Shown here: in pieces, positions 34,296 to 44,229 of the stretch
Numbering within the stretch: the first letter of the stretch is position 1
How the letters are laid out: every line of letters starts with the position of its first letter
Assembly: GCA_030248295.1 (NCBI GenBank)
Contig: JASANH010000420.1
Location: 1 to 64,000 of the forward strand
From: Mesodorylaimus sp. YZB2_4
Lineage: Eukaryota > Nematoda > Enoplea > Dorylaimida > Dorylaimidae
DNA: 64,000 bases
Reading direction: 5' to 3'
Made by a program: the position numbers and the translations under genes
Notes under the pieces: model-generated
What the model was told of the DNA's origin: nothing
Seen by the model: the letters and a program-made list of their open reading frames with translations, nothing else
Database searches by the model: none

Positions 34296-36807
34296 TCAGC
34301 GATTAGCGGGCGTCTTGTTGTACGGAATATAACGCTTCTTTATTGGTAAATAACGTTCTCGTCGAATTGCGGTCGGCAAAGCGGCCGATCGCAACTTTCG
34401 AACGCAACATTCGCACCTAGGCTAAAACAGAAAGTGGTGTCATTATCATCAAAACAGCAAAATCTCTGAACATTTGTGCATTTCACCAAGGTCTCCATCA
34501 AACTGTCTGGTCTCAATACAGCCCACGGTCAGTTCAGAAGTTGTCAGCGGTCTGCAGTAGTTCTCCGATCCGATCTGGCTGATCCGCTCCACAAAATAAA
34601 AGATTGATGGGGATGGCGTATTTGGCACTGCGTCCTCACCAACATGCTCTGTTTCCTCGCTGTCACTCTTTATCAGACCACTCCAGAGGACACAGGAGAG
34701 CTGCCTAGCGCCTCAAGCGGGATTAAGTGCTGATTTGAGATAAACTACGGGACTTTCTTATTACAATATGGCACATCTCATAATTTTCCAGAAGATAACG
34801 CGCAAAAAATTTTAGTTACCAATCAGGCCGATCCAGCAGTCAGATTAAATCGGCTCGGCCAGATCGGTCGATGCTAGCCCCCTCCATATTACCCCTCTGG
34901 AGACTCACGGAAATGCATGTTTACCCCCAAGATGATGGCTTCAGAAAAAAGAGTAAATCATTAGAATGTCAAGTTATAGCGTTTTTAAAAATGGCTATAA
35001 ATGTTTAAATTATAAGTGGGAACTTTGCAGGTATGTTAATTATCCCTCATTTCCTTAGCGTTCGAAGCTTACCCACTCCACTAGCCTTTCGACACAGCCT
35101 CAGAACCTTACCGGAGTCTCAAAACAGCCTTTGGGCGAAGTGAATTCACTGTCACGAATGTAACGCAGTAACACCCCGCCATGATTTTCCAATCGTACGC
35201 GAGCCCAAAGAGAATTTTCTGAATCGATCAGAAAGAACTAAACAAATGATTGTTAAAATCCCTGAAATTTCACGCTAATAGTTTTACCTGCTCCAACGTT
35301 TCACGCAAAACGAATGTTTCGTATTTGAGCAAAAGAAAATATTCGAATCGGCTGCGAAGAAACCTGAGAAAACGCAAATACGCGTAATCATGCAGATGAC
35401 GTAGTACATTCAGCTTACTCGCCACGAAACTCTTTCCAATTATCGCCGTGCACGGTAGCGATGATACTATCCCGATAGCAATTGTCATCATCTTCGTTAG
35501 TTTCGTTCGCCAAATACCTAAATCGAATTCAGAGCAAACATGCAGATTAGTCAGCTCACATTCATAGTTGTCTCCAAGGAAATCCAGTAAATTCAAAACT
35601 TGGATATAAGACGCCAATCCAAGCTAAGGGGATAAAATTAAATAATATTGCTCACAAGAACTTGAAGAAAGCATCTTCTGTGAACTCGGATTGCTTCGAA
35701 CGAATGAAATAAACGCAAACGACCGCCAGAAGATATTTGTCAGACAAGCGATTGCAATAGTCGAAACGCAAGAATTTACTGATGACCATATTTGTCGCTA
35801 AAAAAATTACGTAGGTGGTTCTGCAGAGACCTTTAATCAATAAGAATCAAATTATACTTACACAAGAAGAACAGATAGTTCTTAACCACCTCGGGCGGAA
35901 TCAGTAACGGCTGATTCACTGGTTTTGCTCTGTGATCCACAATACAGCAATAAAAGATCGGTGAACTTTGAAACGGAGGTGTTTTGGGTGATGAGTCGTT
36001 AGATTGCACCGCAATTTCATTCAAAGGAGCAGCGACAAAAAACTCTTCAACCTTGTTGTTGCCAGAGTTATCTGCCGAAACATTGGCCGCATCAGAACCA
36101 TCAAAACTTGCTAAAATCTTTGCAGTGCAGTCGCGAAGAGGAAACAACTGATTACAATTCTTCGTATCCACTGACGAATTCTCTGAATTGTTCGATTCTT
36201 CTGGATCGACTTCCTGTTCGTTTTCATCCAAGGTCTCGTTAACGACTTCGGTTTCGTCAGCATTTTTAATAGACTCATTCAAGCTTGCCGATATACTCTC
36301 ACTGCGGTCGCTAAATAAATCACCGAGCGGATCAGCATTCTTTGCGGAAATTGATTCATTCTCCGATTGTTCGGCTTCGTTGTCGTGTTCGTTCAATGTT
36401 TGATTGGCAATTTTACTTTCATTTTGCGAAAGCAGCGTATTCGGAGTTTCATCTAAGCTCTCGTTGAAAAGGCTATCGCTGAAAAAACTTTCTCTTTCCG
36501 CTCGTTCCACCGCATCGCTGCCAAAATAACTGTCGTCGTCCATATCCTCGACACTTTCATCCGAATCGTATTGAGACGGGTTACGAACACCGTAATCATT
36601 TTCACAAGCTTTCGCTAATTTCATAAATTTTGCAGGAGGCATATCGACCCAATTGGCTCCAAATCTCATCAAAATTTTTAGCGCTTTTTGCCGCAATTCA
36701 GATCGACGTCGCGACTTCTCAATCACACTTCTCGCCCATGCCTTCAAATCTTCAGATACATTCTGGGATTTATCGGAATCAGTCGGCACAGAGTTTTCTT
36801 TCTCCAT
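34296..36807 (-). CDS. Speedy/RINGO-like CDK activator with long acidic N-terminus
   Basis: Exons 35862-36807, 35656-35797, 35419-35517, 35288-35363, 35112-35237 and 34296-34421 join in frame to about 504 aa. The RINGO core begins near residue 300: MVISKFLRFDYCNRLSDKYL, LLAVVCVYFIRSK, FFKFLYLANETNEDDD, DNWKEFRGEFL, LKYETFVLRETLEQ. It parallels vertebrate Speedy (FLWMDCCCKIADKYLLAM, FFIALYLANTVEEDEE, ALGKNWRKLFPNFLKLRD, DYRAIVSRRCCEEV). The C-terminus has a CECC cluster where Speedy has CSLC. RINGO proteins bind and activate CDK1/2 without cyclin homology, in meiosis and the cell cycle. The first 300 residues are acidic and Asn/Ser-rich, with many NES repeats, and are unlike the short vertebrate N-terminus. 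TTGCAG ends 4 nt before the ATG. The ATG lies 293 nt after the TFIIIA stop. Confidence 0.8.
34520..34877. mobile_element. TIR element E, decayed copy (in Speedy-like intron)
   Basis: Strong similarity to 46190-46543 runs through GGCACTGCGTCCTCACCAAC, CTGTTTCCTCGCTGTCACTC, GGGATTAAGTGCTGATTTGAG, AAATTTTAGTTACC and CCGATCCAGCAG. The right end (GATCGGTCGATGCTAGC) matches that element's terminal repeat. The left terminal repeat is not recognisable, so this copy is degraded. It lies in the intron between 34421 and 35112. Confidence 0.7.
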
Positions 36808-37100
36808 GATGCTGCAAGTAGAATGCACCAAGATTACTTCAAATCGATGATCAAACCGAAAAAAGGCAGCCCGCCAAGGCGGGAACTACAGTAGAATGCT
36901 GGTTTTTAAGCGGAGATACTCACCACGAATTCGCTGTACCTGAGCATCAAAGGCGGGAACTCTAAATTTGACCAAATCTTGACTCCTGACCAAATATCCA
37001 TTTTAAAATGACTGGAAATCGAGTCAAACAACTTACGTACAATCATCAACAACTTTATTTTCCAAAATTTATCCACTTTTACCAAACCTGATCGTCTCCC

Positions 37101-39657
37101 TCACTCCACATCACTCGCCTGGCTGCCCTCACCCTCACTTATTTGCCCCCTTCCATTGCCCTGCATGGCAGCCAGCTCTTCGACCAGTTCATACTCGTGT
37201 AACATTTTCATATGCCTCCACTTGACATGCCGTTGCAAAGCTGATCGACCAGCAAACTGTGCCGAGCACGTTTTTTGTGGACACCTGAACGGTTGCATGC
37301 CTCGATGGCAATTCATATGCGCTTCCAAATTAGCTTGGCTCATGAATCTTCGCGTGCACTTGCCCACACTACAAGCGTACTTCGGGATTCGAGTTGGAGG
37401 CGTTTTTGACTCGTCTTCATTCTTCTCGTGTAAATTTCGATTGTGCAACCGCAAATTCCTTTGTTTGGCGAACGTCTTGCCACATTGAGTACATTCAAAT
37501 CTGAGTGGTGTCATGGGATTCTCGTCACCCAATACTGCCACGATCACATCGTCCATCTGTTGCAACTGCCTTCCATCCGGTAATGAACTGAAGTGAGCAG
37601 TCTGAAAAGAATAAACCAATACAGTGCAACGTGCCCGTGCCTTTGCAAACTTAAAGTCCACGCCCCCCTCAACCCACAGACTGATTATAACTCCACTATA
37701 GATTATATTGCCAGTCAAAATAGGACAGCGCAAAGATATGGTCCCTCCCACTCGTCGACAGGTCACAGAGTCCTGACTATTTTGGCAGATACACTATACT
37801 ATAAGGAGCGGGTTCGATTCCCGCTCAGGTCATAAGTTTATTGTCTTTATTCTCCAACTTTTTGAAAAGGCCCAACAAATTTCTTAAGATGGCCAAAACC
37901 ATTTACTACTAAATTCAAACCGAATTGGCAGACTTACTGAATCCTGTACTTCTCGACGTGGAAAAAAAAAAGTGAAAGCCGGGATTTCAAGCGAGGATTT
38001 ACAGCATGACACCCTGACATCCATTTTTGCAGCACCCTATGGTACTTGATGTATGCACATACTGTACAGTTGCCTCTAGCGCATGTGACACGATTTCCAA
38101 ATCTGCCAAATGCATCTGTAGTCCAAATCCCGACCAGGACTGACTGACTCCTAGTCCCAATCATGGACGAAATCTAGCCAGAAGTCGGTATCTCAAAGTC
38201 TATTCTATGCGGCGGCCGCGGTGGTGCAGTGGTTGGGCATTCGTCTACCTCTTTCTGCTTGCCCCGTCACCCCAGTTCCCCCCACAGATCGATCATACCC
38301 TCCACTATAGATTATAACAGCCAAAATAGGAATCCTAGAGTGCCTCTAGCCAGCCAACAGTCATGTTATGATAAGCGAGGCCGTGAGGCGACCAGCTTCC
38401 CTGTGTGTGTCTCCACTAGGAGCACCTCCACACGAGGGCCCTGTACCAGCACCAGCATCCCAGGATGATACTGGGCGAAAAGGGAGGGACCTTCCCGACT
38501 GGTGTTTCGAGGACCAGTTTCCTGATTCTCCACTCGTTTAGTGTCCGCCACTCGACGGTACCCGGTGAGTCGCCCAGAGCCAGGTGTGCAAGGCCAGCGA
38601 CGGACCTATTTAACTGCCATCCTCAGCCAAAAAAGAACTGGGCCTCCCAGTCAGGGTTGCTGGCCCAATCAATGCGGGACCAACATCTTAACTGAGCCAC
38701 CGCGGCTCATGCTTTGGACCGAATGGCTGAGCTCGTCCCGAGTTCAATCTCCGGTGATGGAGGTCGGTTTGCGAGCCATAAACCCTCGCTGACCTTGCAC
38801 GCCAGGCCGTGGGTGACTCACTTGGTACCGTCGAGGTGCTCCGAATGGAGAGACGCCGAACGAGGAGACAACCTCGGCTGTCAAACATCGACGACAGGGT
38901 TCACAGCTCGCCGCCATCGTCCGAGGAAGTCGGTGTCCTGTCCAGGATGCCCACGTGCTCCTGGTGGAGACACAGGGAGGGAGCCATGAGAGATGGTCAC
39001 CTCACAGCCTTGCTACCCAGGTTGGAAGTACCTTGAGGGGACCCACGAAAGTCTATTCTTTGAGTTCAGAGCTGCCAACTGGACCCACCTGTCCCCATCC
39101 CCCACCCAAATCCTTACCTTGACATGCTTGGCCATCTTCCACGGGGGGACTTTCTCCGTGCAATTTTCTTTTGGGCATGTGATCGCTTTTTCGTGCAATC
39201 TTTGATGTTTCTTCAACGTATACGGTTTTGCGAATTTCTTCCCGCATTCTTCGCATTTGTGCTCGATCGGATGAGCATCGGCTTTATGTTTTCTCAATGC
39301 CGACCAAGTATCGGCTCGAAATTGGCAATCTGGGCAAGGATAAGTATTATGCCGTTTCATATGACGCGTTAATCGCGATGGAAAAGCGAATTTCGCCGAA
39401 CACATTTCACACGAATATTTTTGCCTAACTTTTTCATTATGGATCAATAATCGATGATCGTTCAGCTGCTTTCGTTTTCGAAATACTTTATCGCATCCAT
39501 CCACATCGCATTCATAATGTAATTCCACCTTTTTCTCCTTTTCATGAATATTTATCGTATGCCGCCGTAAATTAGCCAATTTCGTAAATGTTTCTAAACA
39601 ATTTGGTACTGAACAGAAATATTTCGGTGCCAACAACGGTTGTTTCGATCGACCCAT
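37101..39657 (-). CDS. GTF3A: Transcription factor IIIA, nine C2H2 zinc fingers
   Basis: Two exons, 39118-39657 and 37101-37601, give about 346 aa, the normal TFIIIA length. There are nine C2H2 fingers: YFCSVPNC, YECDVDGC, YSCEMC, YPCPDC, HKCEEC, ITCPKENC, FECTQC, YACSVGKC and FRCPQKTC. The count and irregular spacing are those of TFIIIA. Finger 6 is split by the intron: exon 1 ends KMAKHVK and exon 2 begins TAHFSS, which supplies the last histidine, so splicing is well supported. A short acidic C-terminus follows. TFIIIA binds the internal control region of 5S rRNA genes and 5S RNA itself. The ATG sits 2 nt after the stop codon of CMC4, so the two may share one transcript. The 1.5-kb intron is filled with SINE sequence. 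Confidence 0.88.
38205..39052. mobile_element. Rearranged family A SINE cluster in TFIIIA intron
   Basis: 38209-38262 is a plus-strand head (GCGGCCGCGGTGGTGCAGTG). 38360-38590 is a minus-strand body fragment, shown by CGAGGCCGTGAGGCGACC and CTCCACTAGGAGCACCTCC. 38702-39052 is a plus-strand copy with box B (CGAGTTCAATCTCC), TGGAGGTCGGTTTGCGAGCC and GTCCAGGATGCCCACGTG. 38640-38700 adds a minus-strand tRNA-like head. This looks like nested insertion of related elements. Confidence 0.7.
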
Positions 39658-39659
39658 TT

Positions 39660-39869
39660 TTAATTGCTTTTCTTTTCTTTCGCTTTCTCTTCTTTTTCAA
39701 TATCGATCATAAATCCTTCGCAACAGGCCGCCTTGTGACGAAATTTCCTACAGCACTCTAATAATTGATCATAAATCGCTCGACACTTCTCCTCGTTATA
39801 GCTATTCCGTTGCAAACACGTTTGGTAATCACACGCGTGCTTCAGACACGGATCGTTACGAGAAGACAT
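39660..39869 (-). CDS. CMC4: CMC4, twin-cysteine mitochondrial intermembrane-space protein
   Basis: A single-exon ORF of 69 aa, the expected CMC4 (p8/MTCP1NB) length. The cysteine pattern follows human CMC4: DPCLKHACDYQTC, then CLQRNSYNEEKC, LLECC and AACC, forming a coiled-coil-helix-coiled-coil-helix fold. Such proteins are imported into the intermembrane space by the MIA40 relay and are linked to respiratory-chain biogenesis. The start is a good ATG (MSSRNDPC). A TTTTAG acceptor-like site ends at 39897, 27 nt upstream. The stop codon (39660-39662) is separated from the TFIIIA ATG by 2 nt, so no promoter, poly(A) site or intercistronic trans-splice site fits between them. In human, CMC4 is also encoded in a two-product locus, with MTCP1. 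Confidence 0.93.
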   Translation of the reverse strand: MSSRNDPCLKHACDYQTCLQRNSYNEEKCRAIYDQLLECCRKFRHKAACCEGFMIDIEKEEKAKEKKSN

Positions 39870-40102
39870 ACGGGTGCAATCGATCCGGAAATGACCCTAA
39901 AACCTGAACCAATCCGAGCACGTAGAAAACAACATCCAGTCTTTCAGATAGCATCTAGATCAAACTCAAATTTAAGCAAAAAAAGACCATTTCTTGAAGT
40001 TATTTACAGGCCCAAAACGAGTCGAACACGTGACCTAATTAACATTGAACAAGCATTAAATTCATTTTCGAAGGTCATTCTCGAATTTTGTCGATCTACT
40101 AT

Positions 40103-41852
40103 CTACCAACGGTCATTCTCTTCGTATCGATCACGAGTGCTTCTCTTACCCAAACGATGGCGTAGATTTCGTCCAGATGAAGCCCGATCATTGGGCACAG
40201 TGATCTTCATCCTAGCATCATCCAAGACTCCACGTAAATCTCGTTCATCTCTTTGCGAAACGCGCCAATCGCCGTCGATTCCACTTGCTTCATTACGATT
40301 AGATTTAATTCGGCGTAATTGGCGTCGCTTTTCTTCTTTTTTATTTTCTTCTTCATCCGCTCGCATTCGCATTTTTGGTTTCTTTTTGCTTCGTCCTTCT
40401 TCTTCCTCCATTGCTTCGTCATCCGATGAAAAATATGTCAATTTAATTTCGCCCGTTTCCGTATCTTCCTCTTCCACCAATTCGCCCGGTTCCAATTCGC
40501 TACTTCGACGAACATCGTCACGAAGCAGATTCCAACGAGCCCGATCGCTGATTGTTTTCCGTAGATCCGATGTCTCACCCATCGGCCTGTCATCATGTTC
40601 ATTTCGACGTCGTTTTCTCGAAAAACGTTCCATATACGAACGACTTATCAAACCAGTTTGACCACCGAAGTTTGGATTCCCGTATTCTTGATAATATCGA
40701 CTCTTCCTCTGGGCACCACGAGTCTTCACATCGTCCACTGTGGCGAAACGCATCAAGATCAATTGAGATGATTGACTGACTTTTCCAATTCTCCACCGAC
40801 CGGGTGGCACCGTTAATTGACTCACGTCCACGTCCAATGGTTCTTCGTCTTCCAAAATTCGATCCACTTGCTCGTCTCCTTTCGATTCGCTGATATCGTC
40901 GGGCGAGACTCGTCCTTCCGGTTCAGAAGTTGACTGCCGTTTTAAAGGAGACTCGAATGCCTCGGCATCCGAGTCATCGCTATCTCGAGTTTTCTCGCTT
41001 CGTCGTGCTTTCGATGGCCAAATACGACGCAACGGACTGGACATACCGAGCAAACCACGGGCAGCTGCTGTTCGTTCAGTCCATACCAAATTGCAGGACG
41101 TATCATCGATCCATTCCAGAAAGGATGGGATGTACGGACCGAAGAAATCGAAGATCTTATCAGTTGACATATTGTCGACGCCGCGCAAATAAACAGTATT
41201 CAAACGATACTTTGCCTTGTGTCGTGCGTTTTCGGCATCGATTTCATAAAATTCGTATAATTTCTTCAGAAGTTCTGGTGTGGGCTCGTCAATTATTGAT
41301 ACGGCTGATGATGATGATTCTGGAGCAGCAGGATCTGAAAGAGAAACCCGCATCAGAAAAAGGGGACTTCCAGTTACATATCATGCAATTCAGAATGCCA
41401 AATACAAAAAATGGTTTACCTAATCCAAATCGTTTGGCTCGTTCAGCTCGACGAGCCTTTTGTTCGTCGCTGTTTAAAAAGCTTTCGAATTCGTCCTGTT
41501 GCTTTAGTCTCGGATTTGTATAACGTTTGATATTCGGTGGTGCTCCAAGCTTTTCCGCGTCAAAGACCATTTCAATTTTTGTTTTTCGTCGAATCTCGCC
41601 ACCGGAAGTGTCCAAATGTGTTTCATCCACTGCAAACGTATCCACATCTTCGACCGGGGCAAATCCTTGATCAGCTTGTTCATTGGATTCATTTCTTTTC
41701 GGCGATCCCGTATCCGATAGCATTTCTTCATCGTCCTCGCTGTAATCCAAGGAAATTTCCTTGGTCAACGAATCTTCAACATCATCTTGGTTGCCATTAT
41801 TCGACGTAGGAGCCGTTTCAAAACTGACCAACAGACTTTTTCCCGATTCCAT
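40103..41852 (-). CDS. NCBP3: Nuclear cap-binding protein subunit 3
   Basis: Exons 41420-41852 and 40103-41334 give about 554 aa. The N-terminal third is acidic, with IKRYTNPRLKQQDEFESFLN before the intron. The RNA-recognition-like region is YRLNTVYLRGVDNMSTDKIF, FFGPYIPSFLEWIDDTSCN and LVWTERTAAARGLLGMSS; WxDDTSCNVVW is the NCBP3 hallmark. VPPGRWRIGK and ILMRFATVDDVK follow. The C-terminus is highly charged (Arg/Asp/Glu/Lys). NCBP3 pairs with NCBP1 on the mRNA cap and supports mRNA export. It heads a minus-strand run with CMC4 233 nt downstream, and is divergent from ATXN3. The ATG is the first in frame and gives MESGKSLLVSFETAP. Confidence 0.92.
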
Positions 41853-42270
41853 CCTTTTTACAGCATTGATCGATCAAAAATTTACCAAAGGTAAACTGTT
41901 ACAAAGAAAAAAAGAGGATTATCTCGCGAAAACCGATTTTGGGAGGAGCGAAAATTTGAAGTGGGTAAAATAAAGGTTCAGACACAATTGTCAAGTGTTA
42001 TCGTTATTCCTCACTCGCTGTCTCTCATGTTATAAACATTTTTGGGCAGTATTCGCGCAACAATAAAATTAATCTGACAAAAAAATTTAAATTTATGTTT
42101 TTAAACCCTTTCAAACACAACAAAAAGTTTTTTTTATAGATATTTTTAAAAAATAAAAAGGTGTTAAATACTTCTGTTGGCGCCGATATATCTATATCTA
42201 GATGGATTTTAGTTTCGGAATTTGGAATTTGGCTATTGGTGAAGGACGAAACGATATTCAGGACTGACAA
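41853..42270. promoter_or_regulatory. Divergent promoter region, NCBP3/ATXN3
   Basis: 418 nt separate the NCBP3 ATG (-) from the ATXN3 ATG (+). No ORF is supported. The central part is A/T-rich with several T-runs. ATATTCAG ends at 42261, 9 nt before the ATXN3 ATG. A shared bidirectional promoter is likely from position alone; no TATA or initiator motif stands out. Confidence 0.5.
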
Positions 42271-44021
42271 ATGGAATCGATATTTTTTGAAAAGGTGAGT
42301 TTATTGTTCCGAGCATATTTTCCAGGCGGGGGAATTATCGGGATGTGAGGCAGTCGGGAACTAGAATCTTCGGAAAGACGCTCGCAAATCAGGCCTGCAG
42401 TCAGTACTGTACATAGTGTCATCCTTCCTTTGCTGACGATAAGCTTGTATGTGCTGTACACACGTACTGTAAGTACCCGACTCGTACGTTTCCGGAAGCA
42501 TCTCGTATGTGCTACTTGTTGATCCAACCATCGGTCCTACGTTGACGACTTGGCAAGTAGGTTGTGTTCTGACGATGAAAGAGGATTTCGTTCTGTGGAT
42601 TCAGTTTTTCCCTTCTGTAGGCTTCTTGAAATTTTTTATTGCGACGAAACAGATGAGGGCCTAGCGTTAGGGCGACTCCTCTTTTTTCTGAGCATTTATT
42701 TAGTCATGCATCGTACTTCGTAGGTTCAAAATTCCATTTTTTAGCAAGAAGGCGCTCTTTGCGCTCAACATGCCTTGAATGCCTTACTACAAGGAGCGTA
42801 TTTCACGGCTGTTGATCTGGCTTCGATTGCAAGAACATTGGATGCTGAAGAACGAGAAGTGATGGGCCAAGGTGGCGTTGATAATCCAGAGTATTTACGA
42901 GCTTTCCAAGTAAGCTGCTATTATTTTCAAATTGTGGGTTTTTAGTGCCCTGTAGAATCAGGCTCATGTATCCAACATACAGTATGTTGACAGTCCTTAT
43001 CACTTCCTTTTTTCCAGCACGACTCGTATAATATGGACGACACCGGTTTCTTTTCTGTCCAAGTGATCAGTGCGGCTTTGCGAGTGTGGAATTTGCATTT
43101 GATCCCTTACACTGCGAACGAGTCTCAAGCTGCGATGGCCCGAGCCGATCCAACGCAAGTCATATTTTATTTGCTGTTTTTTGTCTGAAATATTTGATTT
43201 TTAGATGCCAGAATGCGTATATATGCAATTTCCGTGAACACTGGTTTACCATACGAAAGTTCGCTTCACAGCAATGGTTTAATTTAAATTCGGTTTTGAA
43301 TGGACCTGAATTAATTAGTCCGACTTATTTGCACTTATTTTTATCTCAACTGCAAAACGATGGTACGTCTTTTTTTAACCTGCCGTTTCTAAATTAACCT
43401 TTCGTTTAATATAGGTTACAGTATTTTCATCGTTGACGGATCTTTGCCGCAGTGCCAAGCCGATGTGGACTTGTTGCTTCGACCGCCCATTCCGAATGCT
43501 GCTGCTTCATCTAGCGGCTTACAGCAGGAGGAAGATCCGGAATTGGCTGCCGCCTTAGCTTTAAGTCTTGGTCAATCAGTTCCACCTGGCGGTGCGGGTC
43601 GACGTCCGAGCACACCCGATGCTCAACTCAAAGCCGCTTTAGCCGCGAGTGCCCGCGAACTGGACGACGATGATCAAAGTTTGAAGGAAGCACTGGCGAG
43701 AAGCATAGCCGACCGCGATGAGCAGGATTTGAAAGCTGCCTTGCTATTGAGTATGCAAAGTAAGTTGACTGCAATTTTCTTTTCTTTTTCTGCACTTTTA
43801 TTAGTTTTGTATTTTCGATTTCAGACGGAGATGATTCGCAGCCTTCGACAAGTGGGACGCAGAAGGCAGTCAGCACCAACAATCTGACCAATCAGCAAGC
43901 TTCGTCTGAGTCATCAGCTGCTCCGAATCCTGAAGATATACGTGCCAAACGAGCTGCTTTTCTGGACCGGCTACAAAGCGCTAAGCCAACAGATGCAAAG
44001 GAAACGGAAGAGAAGAAATGA
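42271..44021 (+). CDS. ATXN3: Ataxin-3, Josephin-domain deubiquitinase
   Basis: Exons 42271-42294, 42745-42909, 43018-43154, 43205-43362, 43415-43759 and 43825-44021 give about 341 aa. The Josephin domain fills residues 1-180: MESIFFEKQEGALCAQHALN places the catalytic Cys at 14, exactly as in human. The catalytic His is near 121 in REHWFTIRKF and the Asn near 135-137 in QQWFNLNS. After GYSIFIVDGSLPQC come several UIM-like helices: DPELAAALALSLGQ, DQSLKEALARSIADRD and EQDLKAALLLSM. No polyglutamine tract is present. It trims ubiquitin chains and works with p97/VCP in proteostasis. Intron 3 has a GC donor (CCAAC followed by GCAAGT). CLASRP starts 208 nt downstream on the same strand. Confidence 0.96.
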
Positions 44022-44229
44022 TTTTTTGAGTAGGTATTAGAATGGATTGTTGCTTGTGCATTTACCTAGTTCTGTGCTTTCGATTCAAACGGTTTTAGCT
44101 TATATTTATCCAAGTAAATACTTTGATTCTTTTGCAGATTTTGATGAGCAGCCTGGGTTTTATCCTTGCAATATCGATCGGAAAGTTTGAATTTAGGGTT
44201 GTTAGATTTTTGTATTTAGGTGTTTGAAA

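Noticed and set aside
35418-35617. Speedy-region frame LGLASYIQVLNLLDFLGDNYEC as coding
   Set aside because: Using it breaks the frame at both ends. Skipping to the acceptor before 35517 gives YLANETNEDDD, which matches the RINGO motif, so that frame is mostly intron.
37795-37835. Isolated box-B-like GGGTTCGATTCCCGC as a tRNA gene
   Set aside because: No box A or cloverleaf lies at the right distance upstream; it is a lone fragment in the TFIIIA intron.
42271-44021. PolyQ-expansion type ataxin-3
   Set aside because: There is no glutamine run; the region after the UIMs is Ser/Asn/Lys-rich.
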